The notes under the pieces: model-generated | Told to the model about the DNA's origin: nothing | Database searches by the model: none | What the model saw: the letters and a program-made list of their open reading frames with translations, nothing else | Translations under genes and position numbers: made by a program | In this document: positions 42,101 to 51,600 of the stretch, piece after piece | How positions within the stretch are numbered: position 1 is the first letter of the stretch | Layout of the letters: each line of letters begins with the position of its first letter | Assembly: GCF_007830265.1 (NCBI RefSeq) | Contig: NZ_VLKE01000001.1 | Span: 4,836,001 to 4,900,000, forward strand | Origin: Micromonospora olivasterospora | GTDB lineage: Bacteria; Actinomycetota; Actinomycetes; Mycobacteriales; Micromonosporaceae | Direction: 5' to 3' | DNA length: 64,000 nucleotides

Positions 42101-44265
42101 GTGAGGCGGCCAGGTGGCTTCCGGACCGTGACGGGTGGACCGTCGGCGTCACCGGCACCGGCCGGTTCACCGTCGGCTCCGGCCAGGAGCACTCCCGGGT
42201 GGACACGCTCGGTAACTATCGCGCCGGATACCAGGACAACAAGTTCGTGTGGGTCCGCTCCGAGGTGGAGTTCACGGTCCCGGTGCCGGGTGGGCCCCCG
42301 GTCGTCCACACCGGTGAGGTTTTCGTCAACGTGCGGGTCACCGACGTGCAGCGGCACCGGGCGAAGTTCGACGACCCGTACCGTCTTGTTCCCGCCGGTG
42401 AGCCCGCCGACTCGTCGGCGCCGTTGTGGGGCATGTCGCCGCTGCCTCCGGCCAGCCTGACCGACAACCACAGTTTCTCCACGATGTGGATCGGGCAGCA
42501 CACCAGCGCGGACAGCGCCTCCGGTCACGGCCCGCTGATCGCCGACCTGACCGCGAAAGCGGCCCAGCTCGGCGGTGACGATCTGGCCAACAAGGTCGCA
42601 TCGCTGCCCACCTGGACCGAAGCGAGTGTGGCGCAGCTGCGCGACGGCGGTAAGGGCTGGCTGATCGAAAGCGGTGGCCGCCGCTTCTACGTGCTGATCG
42701 AGGCCCGGCCGATCGGGAAGGCGGAAAACCCGCAGGACGGCCCCACCGGTTTGAAGGTCTACCGACGCGACAACGAGGCGAACCTGAAGGCCCGCCGGGA
42801 GATAGACGGGTTCGGCTACACCGCCGCGGTCGCCGCCGGCGGTCAAGGCGTCGTACCCGACGCGGTGGTCCTGCGCGGGGGAGCCTCCTCCGGGAAATAC
42901 CAGCGCAACGACGTCATCGACGGCGTGGGCGGCAACGACCTCCGGATGGAAGGAGCCCGACTCAACAAGACCGCCCAGTTCGACCAGGACGTCGTCTTCG
43001 AATACATCATCGAGGAAATCAAGTCCGAGCGTGGCGGCACCTTCGGTGCGCTACGCGGCGTCGAGGCGGTCTCCGGCGAGGTCGTGGAGAACAAAGCGGT
43101 GGCCGTGCCGCTGGAAACACTACGGCTGCGTAACCAGCCACCCGTCGGCCTCAACATCCCGCTGACCACCCGCCCGCTGGACATGTGGGACCGCGTCGCC
43201 GGCGCCTACGGCGTCAAAGCGATCTTCGACGCGGTGGACTCGACCGGCCTGCTGACCAAACAGCACGCCTACCACGTCCACCCGTCCGCCACCCAACTCA
43301 CCAACGACAAACTGGCCAAGAACATCGGCCCGATGATGACCGAGCACGGGAAACAGTTCACGTCCCTGGTCTCCGGAAACGCCGCCTACGACAACGTCGA
43401 CATCACCGTCCGCGCGGAACTCAACCCGAGCCTGCAGGTCTCCACCGTCTCGAAGGCCGAGCTGGAGAAATACGACCACGAAACCGTCCTGATGCAGCAG
43501 GCGAACCAGGCGATCCAACGGAAAACCCACACCCTCACCGGCGGCGCGAGCATCCCCGCCGACCCCTCCGGTGCCACCCGCGGCAACATCGACGCCACCG
43601 GCGCCTACGCGCAAGTCGGGATCACCCGCACCGACGTCACCGCCTCCACCGAGGTCCGTAACTGGAACCGGGGAGACAACCAGGTCTACCTCATCTACAT
43701 CCCCGTCACCTACGACATCACCGTCCGCAAGGGCGACAAAACCGTAACCGTCACCGCGTACGGCGCGACCGAAATCACCACCACCAAAGACAACGCCCTG
43801 AAATTCGGCATCCCCGAAACCGTCCTCACCGACGCCGACAACCACGCCACCCTCCTCCGCGAACTCACCGACCCCGCCCCCAAAGTCCGCGACCGCGCCG
43901 ACGACCGCGCCCTGAAATGGATCACCCAGCACCTACCCGGCGAACCCACCACCGCCCCCACCGCCCCCACGATTCCCCGCCACGACACCGACACCCCACA
44001 GACACGAGCCGGCCGCACCCGGCGACTCCTCGCCCCCACCCTGCCCCCCGGATGGACCACCACCGGACCACTGACCCAACGCCCACCCACCCTGCGACCC
44101 GGCACCCGACTGTGGATCGCCCGACCCCTCGGCGCCGCCGCCGCACGCATCGACACCGACGGCACCTACCGGCTCCTGGACCCACTCACCCCGGCCCCAC
44201 CGAACGCCCCCTCACCCCCGCACAGTTCCACGACGTCCTCGACCACGCCCACGCCATCACCCTGA
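38875..44265 (+). CDS. Giant locus B, second frame (beta-rich central region)
   Basis: 1796 codons; coding character begins near 38962 (AAGSAVRVVGGVAGSVARLV, then AAYKAARDRVHYERT). Nothing in it matches a catalytic family I know. It is rich in predicted beta strands with repeating GxxxVxF patterns and polar loops, e.g. VRLWPVPVGKPVSGAGNWV, GGFFGQIKIPRGLRFGFGVR, LNVEATSNGEVTSRIDNVVV and WTVGVTGTGRFTVGSGQEHS, as in long adhesin- or channel-like segments. Residues about 885-945 form a Pro/Glu-rich linker. It leaves its natural frame at the C4 run 44195-44198, after RLLDPLTPA. The natural continuation is the next frame (PTERPLTPAQFHDVLDHAHA). Probably the middle of one protein rather than a separate gene: the first codons have no ribosome binding site. 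Confidence 0.65.
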   Translation: MRSPTRSGRGGFCRPGRRGPGGFCRPGCRGAAGSAVRVVGGVAGSVARLVGGRAAVAAYKAARDRVHYERTLIGLATAGWKSRADHQGAVSYRPSLPGHTPQEIAERSQLITSFHNVLDISSFVPDVAGWLNRITPASKGSFSAGVVEAKLKSSLGKAFDEGIALETADGSFGVRLWPVPVGKPVSGAGNWVKRGKGGSTLAAGKAELRWFAYREAGGSRFDGSLFLGEVLGGYQAGVGVKGEVGGQVLHSRQWGSRSFVSNNPARYQFLRMKEDGGRVEVDVAWVARVQDRATGRWRDFTFTTAGGDVRRDTVPYLVAQALLPHDETLRNNGGPSDPAATGPDAHPHLVDPDYLVPKQISDRSEFPLEKLDFAVTRLDLVARVMTVLRQQLSPDDFAFWGPVVEGKLNNTDLAIKLDKLRYSGDDIQRMFRINEVRGGRSLNLTLTDAQITSVVKRSEVDMSNELRFDDIRGNIARSMAGADRGRRAGGGFFGQIKIPRGLRFGFGVRHRWHRGQEAGRNHRALITSSKRLGGLLQAVGFDFAPKLNVEATSNGEVTSRIDNVVVDGGSADALLAAVDVYHLRRADGQRLFVANPKLVERMQAEVAKPDAGSEKKRTLSQRMVALLDAMGAPAPRVADGVVEPAKDRRRQQWWRPGAGLGMDHVEKIDGNRAIYNRVVPRLVDLGYLPAAARGEQGQTPFQALAQVAGPTGAGINKPDQAHRNWVRLVDELADDNLLSRRVDLFGAGGSRPGVTIELPHPDAPTDPSRTLLGGLSAEVTGSRFVEMTPYEIQVAVTDMDIIYARNVTGGLTNVDGVGRDPGAPNPVPAGATARRTTYPSAKQGRNLSSYLTADTDGQKLPAARYRADLRLHLFGLIGDGEPMQWGSVKGSADVLQPDVLADPPPVDGTPLPPLPETDETALLGAPVSLPEGTPSVADETALVAGPPQDGTPSPRTPSALATEGIQIYAIADPTGFAELSAGLVATGRVGAANVWKAFTPSLFTSLVLRSLFGAGTLPVGPVTIGLQTRLLGRPRVDKFWFPYNQQVQEGQDGAEQGRMALVYNDVIVRGGLGLDSEAARWLPDRDGWTVGVTGTGRFTVGSGQEHSRVDTLGNYRAGYQDNKFVWVRSEVEFTVPVPGGPPVVHTGEVFVNVRVTDVQRHRAKFDDPYRLVPAGEPADSSAPLWGMSPLPPASLTDNHSFSTMWIGQHTSADSASGHGPLIADLTAKAAQLGGDDLANKVASLPTWTEASVAQLRDGGKGWLIESGGRRFYVLIEARPIGKAENPQDGPTGLKVYRRDNEANLKARREIDGFGYTAAVAAGGQGVVPDAVVLRGGASSGKYQRNDVIDGVGGNDLRMEGARLNKTAQFDQDVVFEYIIEEIKSERGGTFGALRGVEAVSGEVVENKAVAVPLETLRLRNQPPVGLNIPLTTRPLDMWDRVAGAYGVKAIFDAVDSTGLLTKQHAYHVHPSATQLTNDKLAKNIGPMMTEHGKQFTSLVSGNAAYDNVDITVRAELNPSLQVSTVSKAELEKYDHETVLMQQANQAIQRKTHTLTGGASIPADPSGATRGNIDATGAYAQVGITRTDVTASTEVRNWNRGDNQVYLIYIPVTYDITVRKGDKTVTVTAYGATEITTTKDNALKFGIPETVLTDADNHATLLRELTDPAPKVRDRADDRALKWITQHLPGEPTTAPTAPTIPRHDTDTPQTRAGRTRRLLAPTLPPGWTTTGPLTQRPPTLRPGTRLWIARPLGAAAARIDTDGTYRLLDPLTPAPPNAPSPPHSSTTSSTTPTPSP

Positions 44266-45125
44266 TCGAACCCGACGTACTCACCAGCTGGCTCCTGCAC
44301 CACGACAACTGGACCGCCGCACAACAATTCACCCAGGACAACCTCACCGCCCTACAGGCCGACACCACCGCGGAACAACTCGCCACCCGGACCAGCTCCA
44401 CCGACCCGACGGCCCCGCTGCACCGGGCCCTCCTCGACACCATCCGCACCGGCCAACACACCACCGCCTACCAATACCTCCAATCCCCCGACCCGGCAGC
44501 CCGCCACCACGTGATCACCCAAGCCGTCGCCGCCGTCAACCCCGACAACCCGGCCACCCCCGCCGGCCTACGCGCACTGGCCGACCTCATCACCGCCGAC
44601 CCGGGCCCCACACCAGACGCGGACCCGCACACCACCACCGACTCCACCGTCCTGCGCGCCGTGGCCGCCGTCCTCGACCCCGCCACCACCATGCTGGACA
44701 CCTACCGGGCCATCGCCTCCACCCGGCACACCGACCACCGCCACAACTGGCAGCCCACCCTGCACACCCTCACCAACCGGCTGCCCGACACCACAGCCGC
44801 CGACATGCGCGCCCTCACCGACGGCATCAACGCCCGCACCGACCGCCGCCACGTCAACGAACTGCTCGACAACCTCACCGCCGAACAAACCGAAAACCTC
44901 CACACCGCGATCACCGCCTCCACCGCCAACTCCGCCGCCGACCTCGCCCGCGCCTGGCAAAACGTCACCACCCCCGACGGACTCATCCCCGCACTACCCA
45001 AACCCGCCGGCTCCTGGGCCGGCACCGTCACCACCACAACCACCCCACCCCCGCCCGCGCCCCGCCCGCACACGTCATCCACCACCCCACACCACCCGCC
45101 CCCGACACCCTCGACCAGTGGCTGA
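44196..45125 (+). CDS. Giant locus B, third frame (helical segment)
   Basis: Open frame with coding character from PTERPLTPAQFHDVLDHAHA to GSWAGTVTTTTTPPPPAP; the open frame itself extends left to 43917 but there it is in the shadow of the second frame. Helical, Ala/Thr/Asp-rich segments of about 60-70 residues (LIEPDVLTSWLLHHDNWTAA; LLDTIRTGQHTTAYQYLQSP; ALTDGINARTDRRHVNELLD) look like degenerate helical repeats. No independent start with a ribosome binding site. It shifts out of frame at the C4 run 45060-45063. Confidence 0.5.
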   Translation, partial: PTERPLTPAQFHDVLDHAHAITLIEPDVLTSWLLHHDNWTAAQQFTQDNLTALQADTTAEQLATRTSSTDPTAPLHRALLDTIRTGQHTTAYQYLQSPDPAARHHVITQAVAAVNPDNPATPAGLRALADLITADPGPTPDADPHTTTDSTVLRAVAAVLDPATTMLDTYRAIASTRHTDHRHNWQPTLHTLTNRLPDTTAADMRALTDGINARTDRRHVNELLDNLTAEQTENLHTAITASTANSAADLARAWQNVTTPDGLIPALPKPAGSWAGTVTTTTTPPPPAPRPHTSSTTPHHPPPTPSTSG

Positions 45126-45628
45126 CCATCACCGACCCGACCGAATCCCACCACTACCTCGACACCCACCAACACGACCTCCTCACCGACGACACCTACC
45201 GGCGACTCCACACCCGAGAAACCCCCAGCGCACCCCACCACGCCCTACTCACCCTCGCCCAATACGGCCATATCAACGACGCCTATCAATACCTCCACGC
45301 CGACACCCCCCACGCCGACACCCCCGCTACCAGCGCCCCCACCAACCGGCAACAACACCTCACCCGCCTGCTCACCCGCCCCGAACTCGCAGACCCCACC
45401 GCCGTCAAAGCCCTCGCCGACCTCGCCTACCACCACCCCGACCCCACACCCGGCGCCGACGCCGACGCCGACATCCTCCACCTCACCGCCGGCATCCTCG
45501 ACGACCAACCTGTCAACATCGACCTCGCCGCGCTCACCGACGCCCACCACAACCTCACCCCCGACCAACGCAAACACTGGGCAGACACCCTCAACACCCT
45601 CGCCACCAACACCACCACCCCGCCCACC
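45064..45628 (+). CDS. Giant locus B, fourth frame (helical segment)
   Basis: The frame carrying HVIHHPTPPAPDTLDQWLTI, TDPTESHHYLDTHQHDLLTD, HALLTLAQYGHINDAYQYLH and ILHLTAGILDDQPVNIDLAA. It resembles the preceding segment (GQYGHxxDAYQYLH vs GQHTTAYQYLQ) and lacks any start codon context. It passes at AAA 45629-45631 into the frame TALHTLANHLRPTIEIDAQG. It supports the view that the locus is one gene with single-base losses. Confidence 0.45.
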
Positions 45629-48600
45629 AAACCGCCCTCCACACCCTCGCCAACCACCTCCGCCCCACGATCGAGATCGACGCGCAGGGGGACAGGGATC
45701 CGTTCAGTGCCGTGTCCTCGTCGGCCGGCTCGGTCGGTGGTGACCCGGTCGGACGCGGCGAGCCGGCCAGCGCGGCACCGGAACCGGCGGTCGCGGCGAC
45801 CGGGCCGGCCGCGGCGGCCGAGTCCGCGCGGCGGGTCGCCGACTGGATCGATCAGACACCGGTGGCCCCCGACAACAGCCGCGACCCGTGGTGGTGGTGC
45901 GTCCAGGCCACCCTCGACGCCTTCAGAGCCGAATACAAACGGCTCGGCAACCGGGCAGTATCCGACGACCGGATCCTCGGACCCGACGGCCGACTCGCAC
46001 CCACCACGAGCTGGGAACAACTCCTGGACATCCTCGACGCGACACCCGAACGCGTCGCCCACCCCGACGGCTGGCCCGACGGAGTCGCACCGGAAGACGT
46101 ACTCGCCGCGCTCAGGGCGGCACCGGGCTCGATGGTCGTGGTCAAAGCCGCGCCACCCAACGAGCCACAACACGTGTTCGCCCTCCACAGCCAACCACAA
46201 CCATCCGGACCACCGACGATCAAGGTGCGCGACGGCCTGGTGCCCGGCGCCCAGGACCGACCCGAACCATCCGATCCGGTACGCGACCCGTGGTTGCGGC
46301 ACCTGTTCGCATCGAGCACCCGACTCGCCGCGTTCGACAACACCGGACGACCCACCACCATCACCAACCTCCTTCCCGACCGCACCACCGCACACCCGCA
46401 GCCCACCACCACGACCAGCATCGACCCCAACGCCATCCTGCTCGCCTCCACCACCCCACCCCGCGGCCCGTCCCAAGCCATGCAGGCAGACACCACCTCC
46501 CCCGAGCCGGCCGACTCCCCCTGGCAGCCGTTTCTGCCGGAGGAGACTGGCGACGCGGCTGGCACCGGCCCGGCGTTTTTTGATCCGGAATTCCAGGATC
46601 TGAACGCCCTGGATCTGAACACACCGGCGAACCCTGTGGACTGGGAGCCGGGGGGTGTCGAACCGGTCGAGTCGGACCTGCTGGCAGGAGGGGATTCACC
46701 GACGTCCGACATGGACGGGGAGACCCCAAAGGCTGCCGACCCGGTCGACCCTGCGGATCCGCTGGCGGGGGTGGACTCGCCGGCGTCGGAGTCTGGCGTC
46801 GATTGGCTGACGGGTGTCGACCTGAACAACCCCTGGGATCCGGTAGCGGGGTTGTCTGGCGATTGGGGGACGGAATTCGGCCCGTTCGACTTTTGGGATC
46901 CGCTGGTGGGGGCGGATTCGCCGGCAGCGGTGTCTGACGTCGATCGGCTCGCGGAAGCCGAACAGGTCGAGTCGGACCTGCTGGCAGGGGTTGATTCACC
47001 GACGTCCGAGGACGGTGGGACGCCGGGGGGTGCGGACCCGGTCGACCCCCCGGCTCCGCTGGCGGGGGTGGATTCGCCGGCAGCGGAGTCTGACACCGGC
47101 TGGTTGGCGGATGTTGACCTGGACGAGAGCTTGCGGTTGCTGGCAGAGCTAGATTCGGCGTTTGATTTCGGGACTCTGCCGGAGAACCCCGGACCAATCG
47201 GGCCGGACCCGGGGTCGAGTGGGGTGCCTGCGGTCGGTGGGTTCGGCGGTACCCGGCAGAAGCGGAAGCGGACGGTGGCTTCGGCGATCGCGCAGTTGTC
47301 GGCTGTGGGAACCCGTGGTGAGGCGGATGGAGTCCGCGATGTTGCGGCGGAGTTCGTGGAGTGGACGCGCGGGGTGCTCGGGGTCGATCTCGCGAATCAC
47401 TCTTCGAAGCCGAACGGCTTCTACGACGCGGTGGTGCTTCGCTTCGGGAAGCAGTTGATGAACGCGGGGGTCGAGCGCAGCAGTTCTGGACTGCGCGCGT
47501 GGGCGGCCCGCGAGTTGGCCGCTGACCTCCGTCGGGGTGGCGAGTCGAAGTTCAGCAAGTTGCTTCCCTATCCGGAGGTCATGTCCGAGCAGCGACGGGA
47601 GGACCTGCACCGGCAATGGATCAATAAGATCGCGAACAATCAGAGCCGCGATTACGACGTTGCGCATGTGGTTCCGCACATCATCGCTTCGATGTTGTCC
47701 CAGTCGATGCGGATCCACCATCCATTCGGTGCCCCGTACGACATCGGCCCGACGCCCGATGATGGTGTCATCCCGTATCCGGTCGCCTTCTACAAGGGCG
47801 CTTACTACCTCGGTCAGTTACCTGACCCAGCCGATGTCGAACGCGCTGGCCGTATCGCTGATGGCTTCCCTTGGGCAGTGATATCCGAAGACCGGCAGCA
47901 GCAACTCAATCAACTGTTCGACGAAACACGCGTTCTGCTGCGGAAGGGGATCGAGGGGGTGGAGAACAGCCCCTATCCGACCAGCTCCAAGCACTGGCCC
48001 ATCCTGCGGGAAACCTTCCAACGTCGACTCGCGGCCATCCGTAAAGACCACGACTCTCCTTACAGCAAGAAGGCGCGGGAACTCGCCGAATACGGCCGGT
48101 ACCTCGCGGCCATCCGTAAAGACCACGACTTTCCTCACAGTAAGAAGGCGCGGGAACTCGCCGAATACGGCCGACACCTCAAGGGCCTCGGTGCGGAGCA
48201 CCTCTGGGAGGAAAAGACGACGGATTTCGGTGGCCACTTTACGCTCGAGCTCAGTGTCCTTCAGGTAGCAAAGGGGAAGTCGCAGTTGCGCGTGTGGCCG
48301 GGCGGCGTCGAGAAGGTTCTCCTCAATGTCGACCGACTGGCCATACTGGGCGATCGGGTTCCTGTTCATTTCGGGGTGACCGGCGAAGAAGGCGTCGGTT
48401 TTGCGGAATTCCGGTACACCGACGCGACCAACGGCACCGACAGGATCTTCTACCGGAGATTCCCGCACGATCTCAGTGACCGTAACCTGTTCGACTTGCG
48501 GGAGAAAGCAGCCGGCCGCGTGTGGGACCTTCACCACCGGCCGCTGTCGAGCGACTACTACCAGGTCACGTTGCCTCTACGTGAGGGCAAAAGGTTGGCC

Positions 48601-51600
48601 GGTCTCTTCGGCGACCGCAGCGGCAATAACAGCGCCAGATCGTTCGTGGTCCCGCAGGTCCCGGTGGTCGGCGGACTTCCGCCTGTCCTCCCCGCCGAGC
48701 TGAACGGTCGTCTTCTGCTCGGGTATTCCGAGGAGGGTCGACCCACTGCGATCGTGGAAGCGCCGGCCGAGAAGAACGTCAAAGGACTGCCCCTTTACCT
48801 GGAAACGGACAAGCCCGTCCTCGTCGTGGACGACATCAAGCGGCTGCGCAAGAAGGCGCTGTGGGAACCGGAGAATCGGTGGGTTCTTTCCGAGCAAGTG
48901 TCTTTCGATGTCGTGTTGCAGCCGGGGGCGCGGAGCGGCCGTGGGCCATTGCCGACTCGCGCTGCGGCCGGTCCGCTGTCCATCGAGGTCGGCCGTCGTG
49001 GTCCGGGCAGGACGTTGGCCGGGGCGGAGGTGGATCTGTCTCCGGGGACGTCGGTCACCCTGTCGGTAGGGAAGTGGCCGGAGCAGGAGCAGGTCGGGGC
49101 GGATGTCGCCGGCAGCGTTCCCGTCGTGGTCGGTGCGCCGTTGGTCGACGGGTCCGGAGTCGTCTACCGGCTCTTTGACACGGGTGTGGACAACGAGCGC
49201 TTCGACGACCTGAAACGCGAGATCACCGAGGCGCTGAGAAACCCGGGGTCGGTTGCGGCGATGCCGGCCGGGGGATCCGACGATGCAGCGAAGAACTGGC
49301 GGCAGGAAGCGGCCTCGGCGATCGAACAGTTGTCGGCCGCGGGCAACCGCGACGAGCAGAATTTCGTGCGGTGGACGCGCGAGGTGTTCGGCATCGATCT
49401 CACGGAGGGTGGAGCGAAGCCGGAAAACTTCTACGACTCGATGTTCCGGACCTTCAGACAGCGGTTCGAGGAGTTGAAGATCGAACGCAAGGAACTGCAC
49501 GGGTGGATGGCCAGCAGCCTGGCCGCGGACCTCCGTCTGGGTGACGCGTCGGAGTTCAGGAAGTTGCTTCCGTATCCGGAGGTCATGTCCGAGCAGCGAC
49601 GAGAGGAGCTGCACCAGAACTGGATCGACAAAATCGCGAACAGCCAAAGCGGTGATCACGACGTCGCGCATGTGGTTGTCCATATCCTGGCCCGGACGAT
49701 GTCCCAGCCGATGCGCATCTACCAACCGTTCGGCGTCCCGAAAAACATCGGCCCGGAGTCCGGGGCCAACAAGCTGCCGATCGTCTCCTACAAGGGCGCC
49801 TACTACCTCGGCCGGCCTTCTGTTCGAGGGGATGCCGACATCGCCGCCAGCATCGCCAGGGGTCCCGAGCAGACGTCAACATCGGACGACGAGAAGCAGC
49901 GACTGGATCGACTGTTCGACCAGGCGCACGGTCTGCTGCTGGAGCGAATCAGCGAGGCGGAACGGAACCCTCATCCGGGCACCAGACACTGGCCCGCCCT
50001 GCGGGAAGCATTCCAGCGTAAGCTCGCGGTCATCCGTGGAACCGACGTCGCCGGGATCTCGGCCGCCGAAGTCCGCCCCGAATCGCCCCAACAGCAGGCC
50101 GACATCCTGGCGGAAAGTCGTCGGTACCTCTCGAACATCCTCCGGCCCAGCAGCTGGGAAGACGCGGACCCAAGGCCCCAAGGGGGTTGGTTCACCCAGT
50201 ACCTCAACGTCAGCTCCGACGGCCAGCAAACGACGGTTTCGGTCGAACTGGGCGGCAAGCGCCTTCGTCTCCAGAGACTCAACAACGTCTCCATCGCGGG
50301 CGACCGGATCGCTGTCGATTTCGGGATGGACAGCGAAGAGGGGTTCGCTGTTGCCAGGATCCCGTACACCGCGACCGACGGAAGCGAAAGGTTCGCCTAC
50401 AGGGAATTCCCTACCAGGCTCACTGCGGCGGATCTGGAAGTTGTGTGGGATAAGGCGGCGGCGGACCGGCGGCGGAAAGTCGACTCGGCGATCGCGCAGT
50501 TGTCGGCCCGGGAAACCGGCAGGGAGTTGGCGGCATTCGAGCAGTGGGCTGATGCGGTTTTCCACATCGATCGCGCGGAGGGCGACGCGGGGCCGCTCGA
50601 CGTCTTCTACGGGACGGTGTTGAAAGCCCATGGGGAGCGGTTGGCGCAGGCGGGCGTCACCACCGTGGCTGAACTGGGCGCGCTGGTGGCCCGCCACCTG
50701 GACGCCGACCTCCGCAAGGGCGAGGAGTCGACGTTCAGGGCACTTCTCCCGTATCCGGAGAACATGTCCGAGCAGCGACGGGAGACCCTGCACCAGCACC
50801 TGCTCAACAAACTCGTACACCGCCAGCCCGGCTACCCCGACGTCGTGCACGTGGTTCCCCACATCGTGGCCTGGGGGTTGGGTCTGCCGATTGAGATCCA
50901 CCACCCGTTCGGTGCCCCGTACGTCATCGGTCCGCCGTCCGGTGACGGTGAGATTCCGCAACCAGTCGTCTGGTTGGACGGCGCCTACCACCTCGGCCAG
51001 GCCCGTGACCCACACGATGCCCGCATCGCCGAGGGTTTCCCGTCGCCGGCAGCCTATACCGAACTGCGCCGACTGGATGTCGTGTTCGACGAGGCGCTCG
51101 ACCTGCTGAAAACCGAAGTCGACACGGCGGAACAGAACACGGCGATCCGCCACTGGCCGCTCCTGCGGGACACATTCCACCGGAACCTCGCGGCCATCCG
51201 TCAACGCCCCAGCTCCCCCCGCAGGCACGCCGACGTACTCGAAGAACACCGCCGATACGTCGACGCCCTCCGCGAAAAGAGCACGTGGGAAGACGAGAAC
51301 CGTTGGAACCTGCAGGACCCGTTCACCGTCCCCGGCCGCGCCGAGGACACCCCGGGTCGGCCATCTCTTCTGTCTCTTCGCGCCCGGCGTGACGGCGACG
51401 ACATGCTCCTCGGATATGTCGATCGAGTCACCATCCCGGGCGACAGGGTCGCTGTCGATTTCGGGATTGCTGACGGCGAAGGTGTCGGCATCGCCAGAAT
51501 CCCGTACACCGCGCCCGACGGCACCGAGAGGTTCGTCTACAAGGAGATCGCCCGCAGGTTGACCGACAGCGAGCTGGCCGAACTGTGGAGCACGGCAGCC

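Noticed and set aside
38815..42846. Minus-strand open frame of over 1,300 codons opposite locus B
   Set aside because: Codon third-position bias and domain sense are on the plus strand; the antisense frame stays open because the DNA is GC-rich.
44196..45628. Programmed ribosomal frameshifting in locus B
   Set aside because: Slippery heptamers and stimulatory structures are not evident and five separate events would be needed; single-base sequence loss explains all joints.
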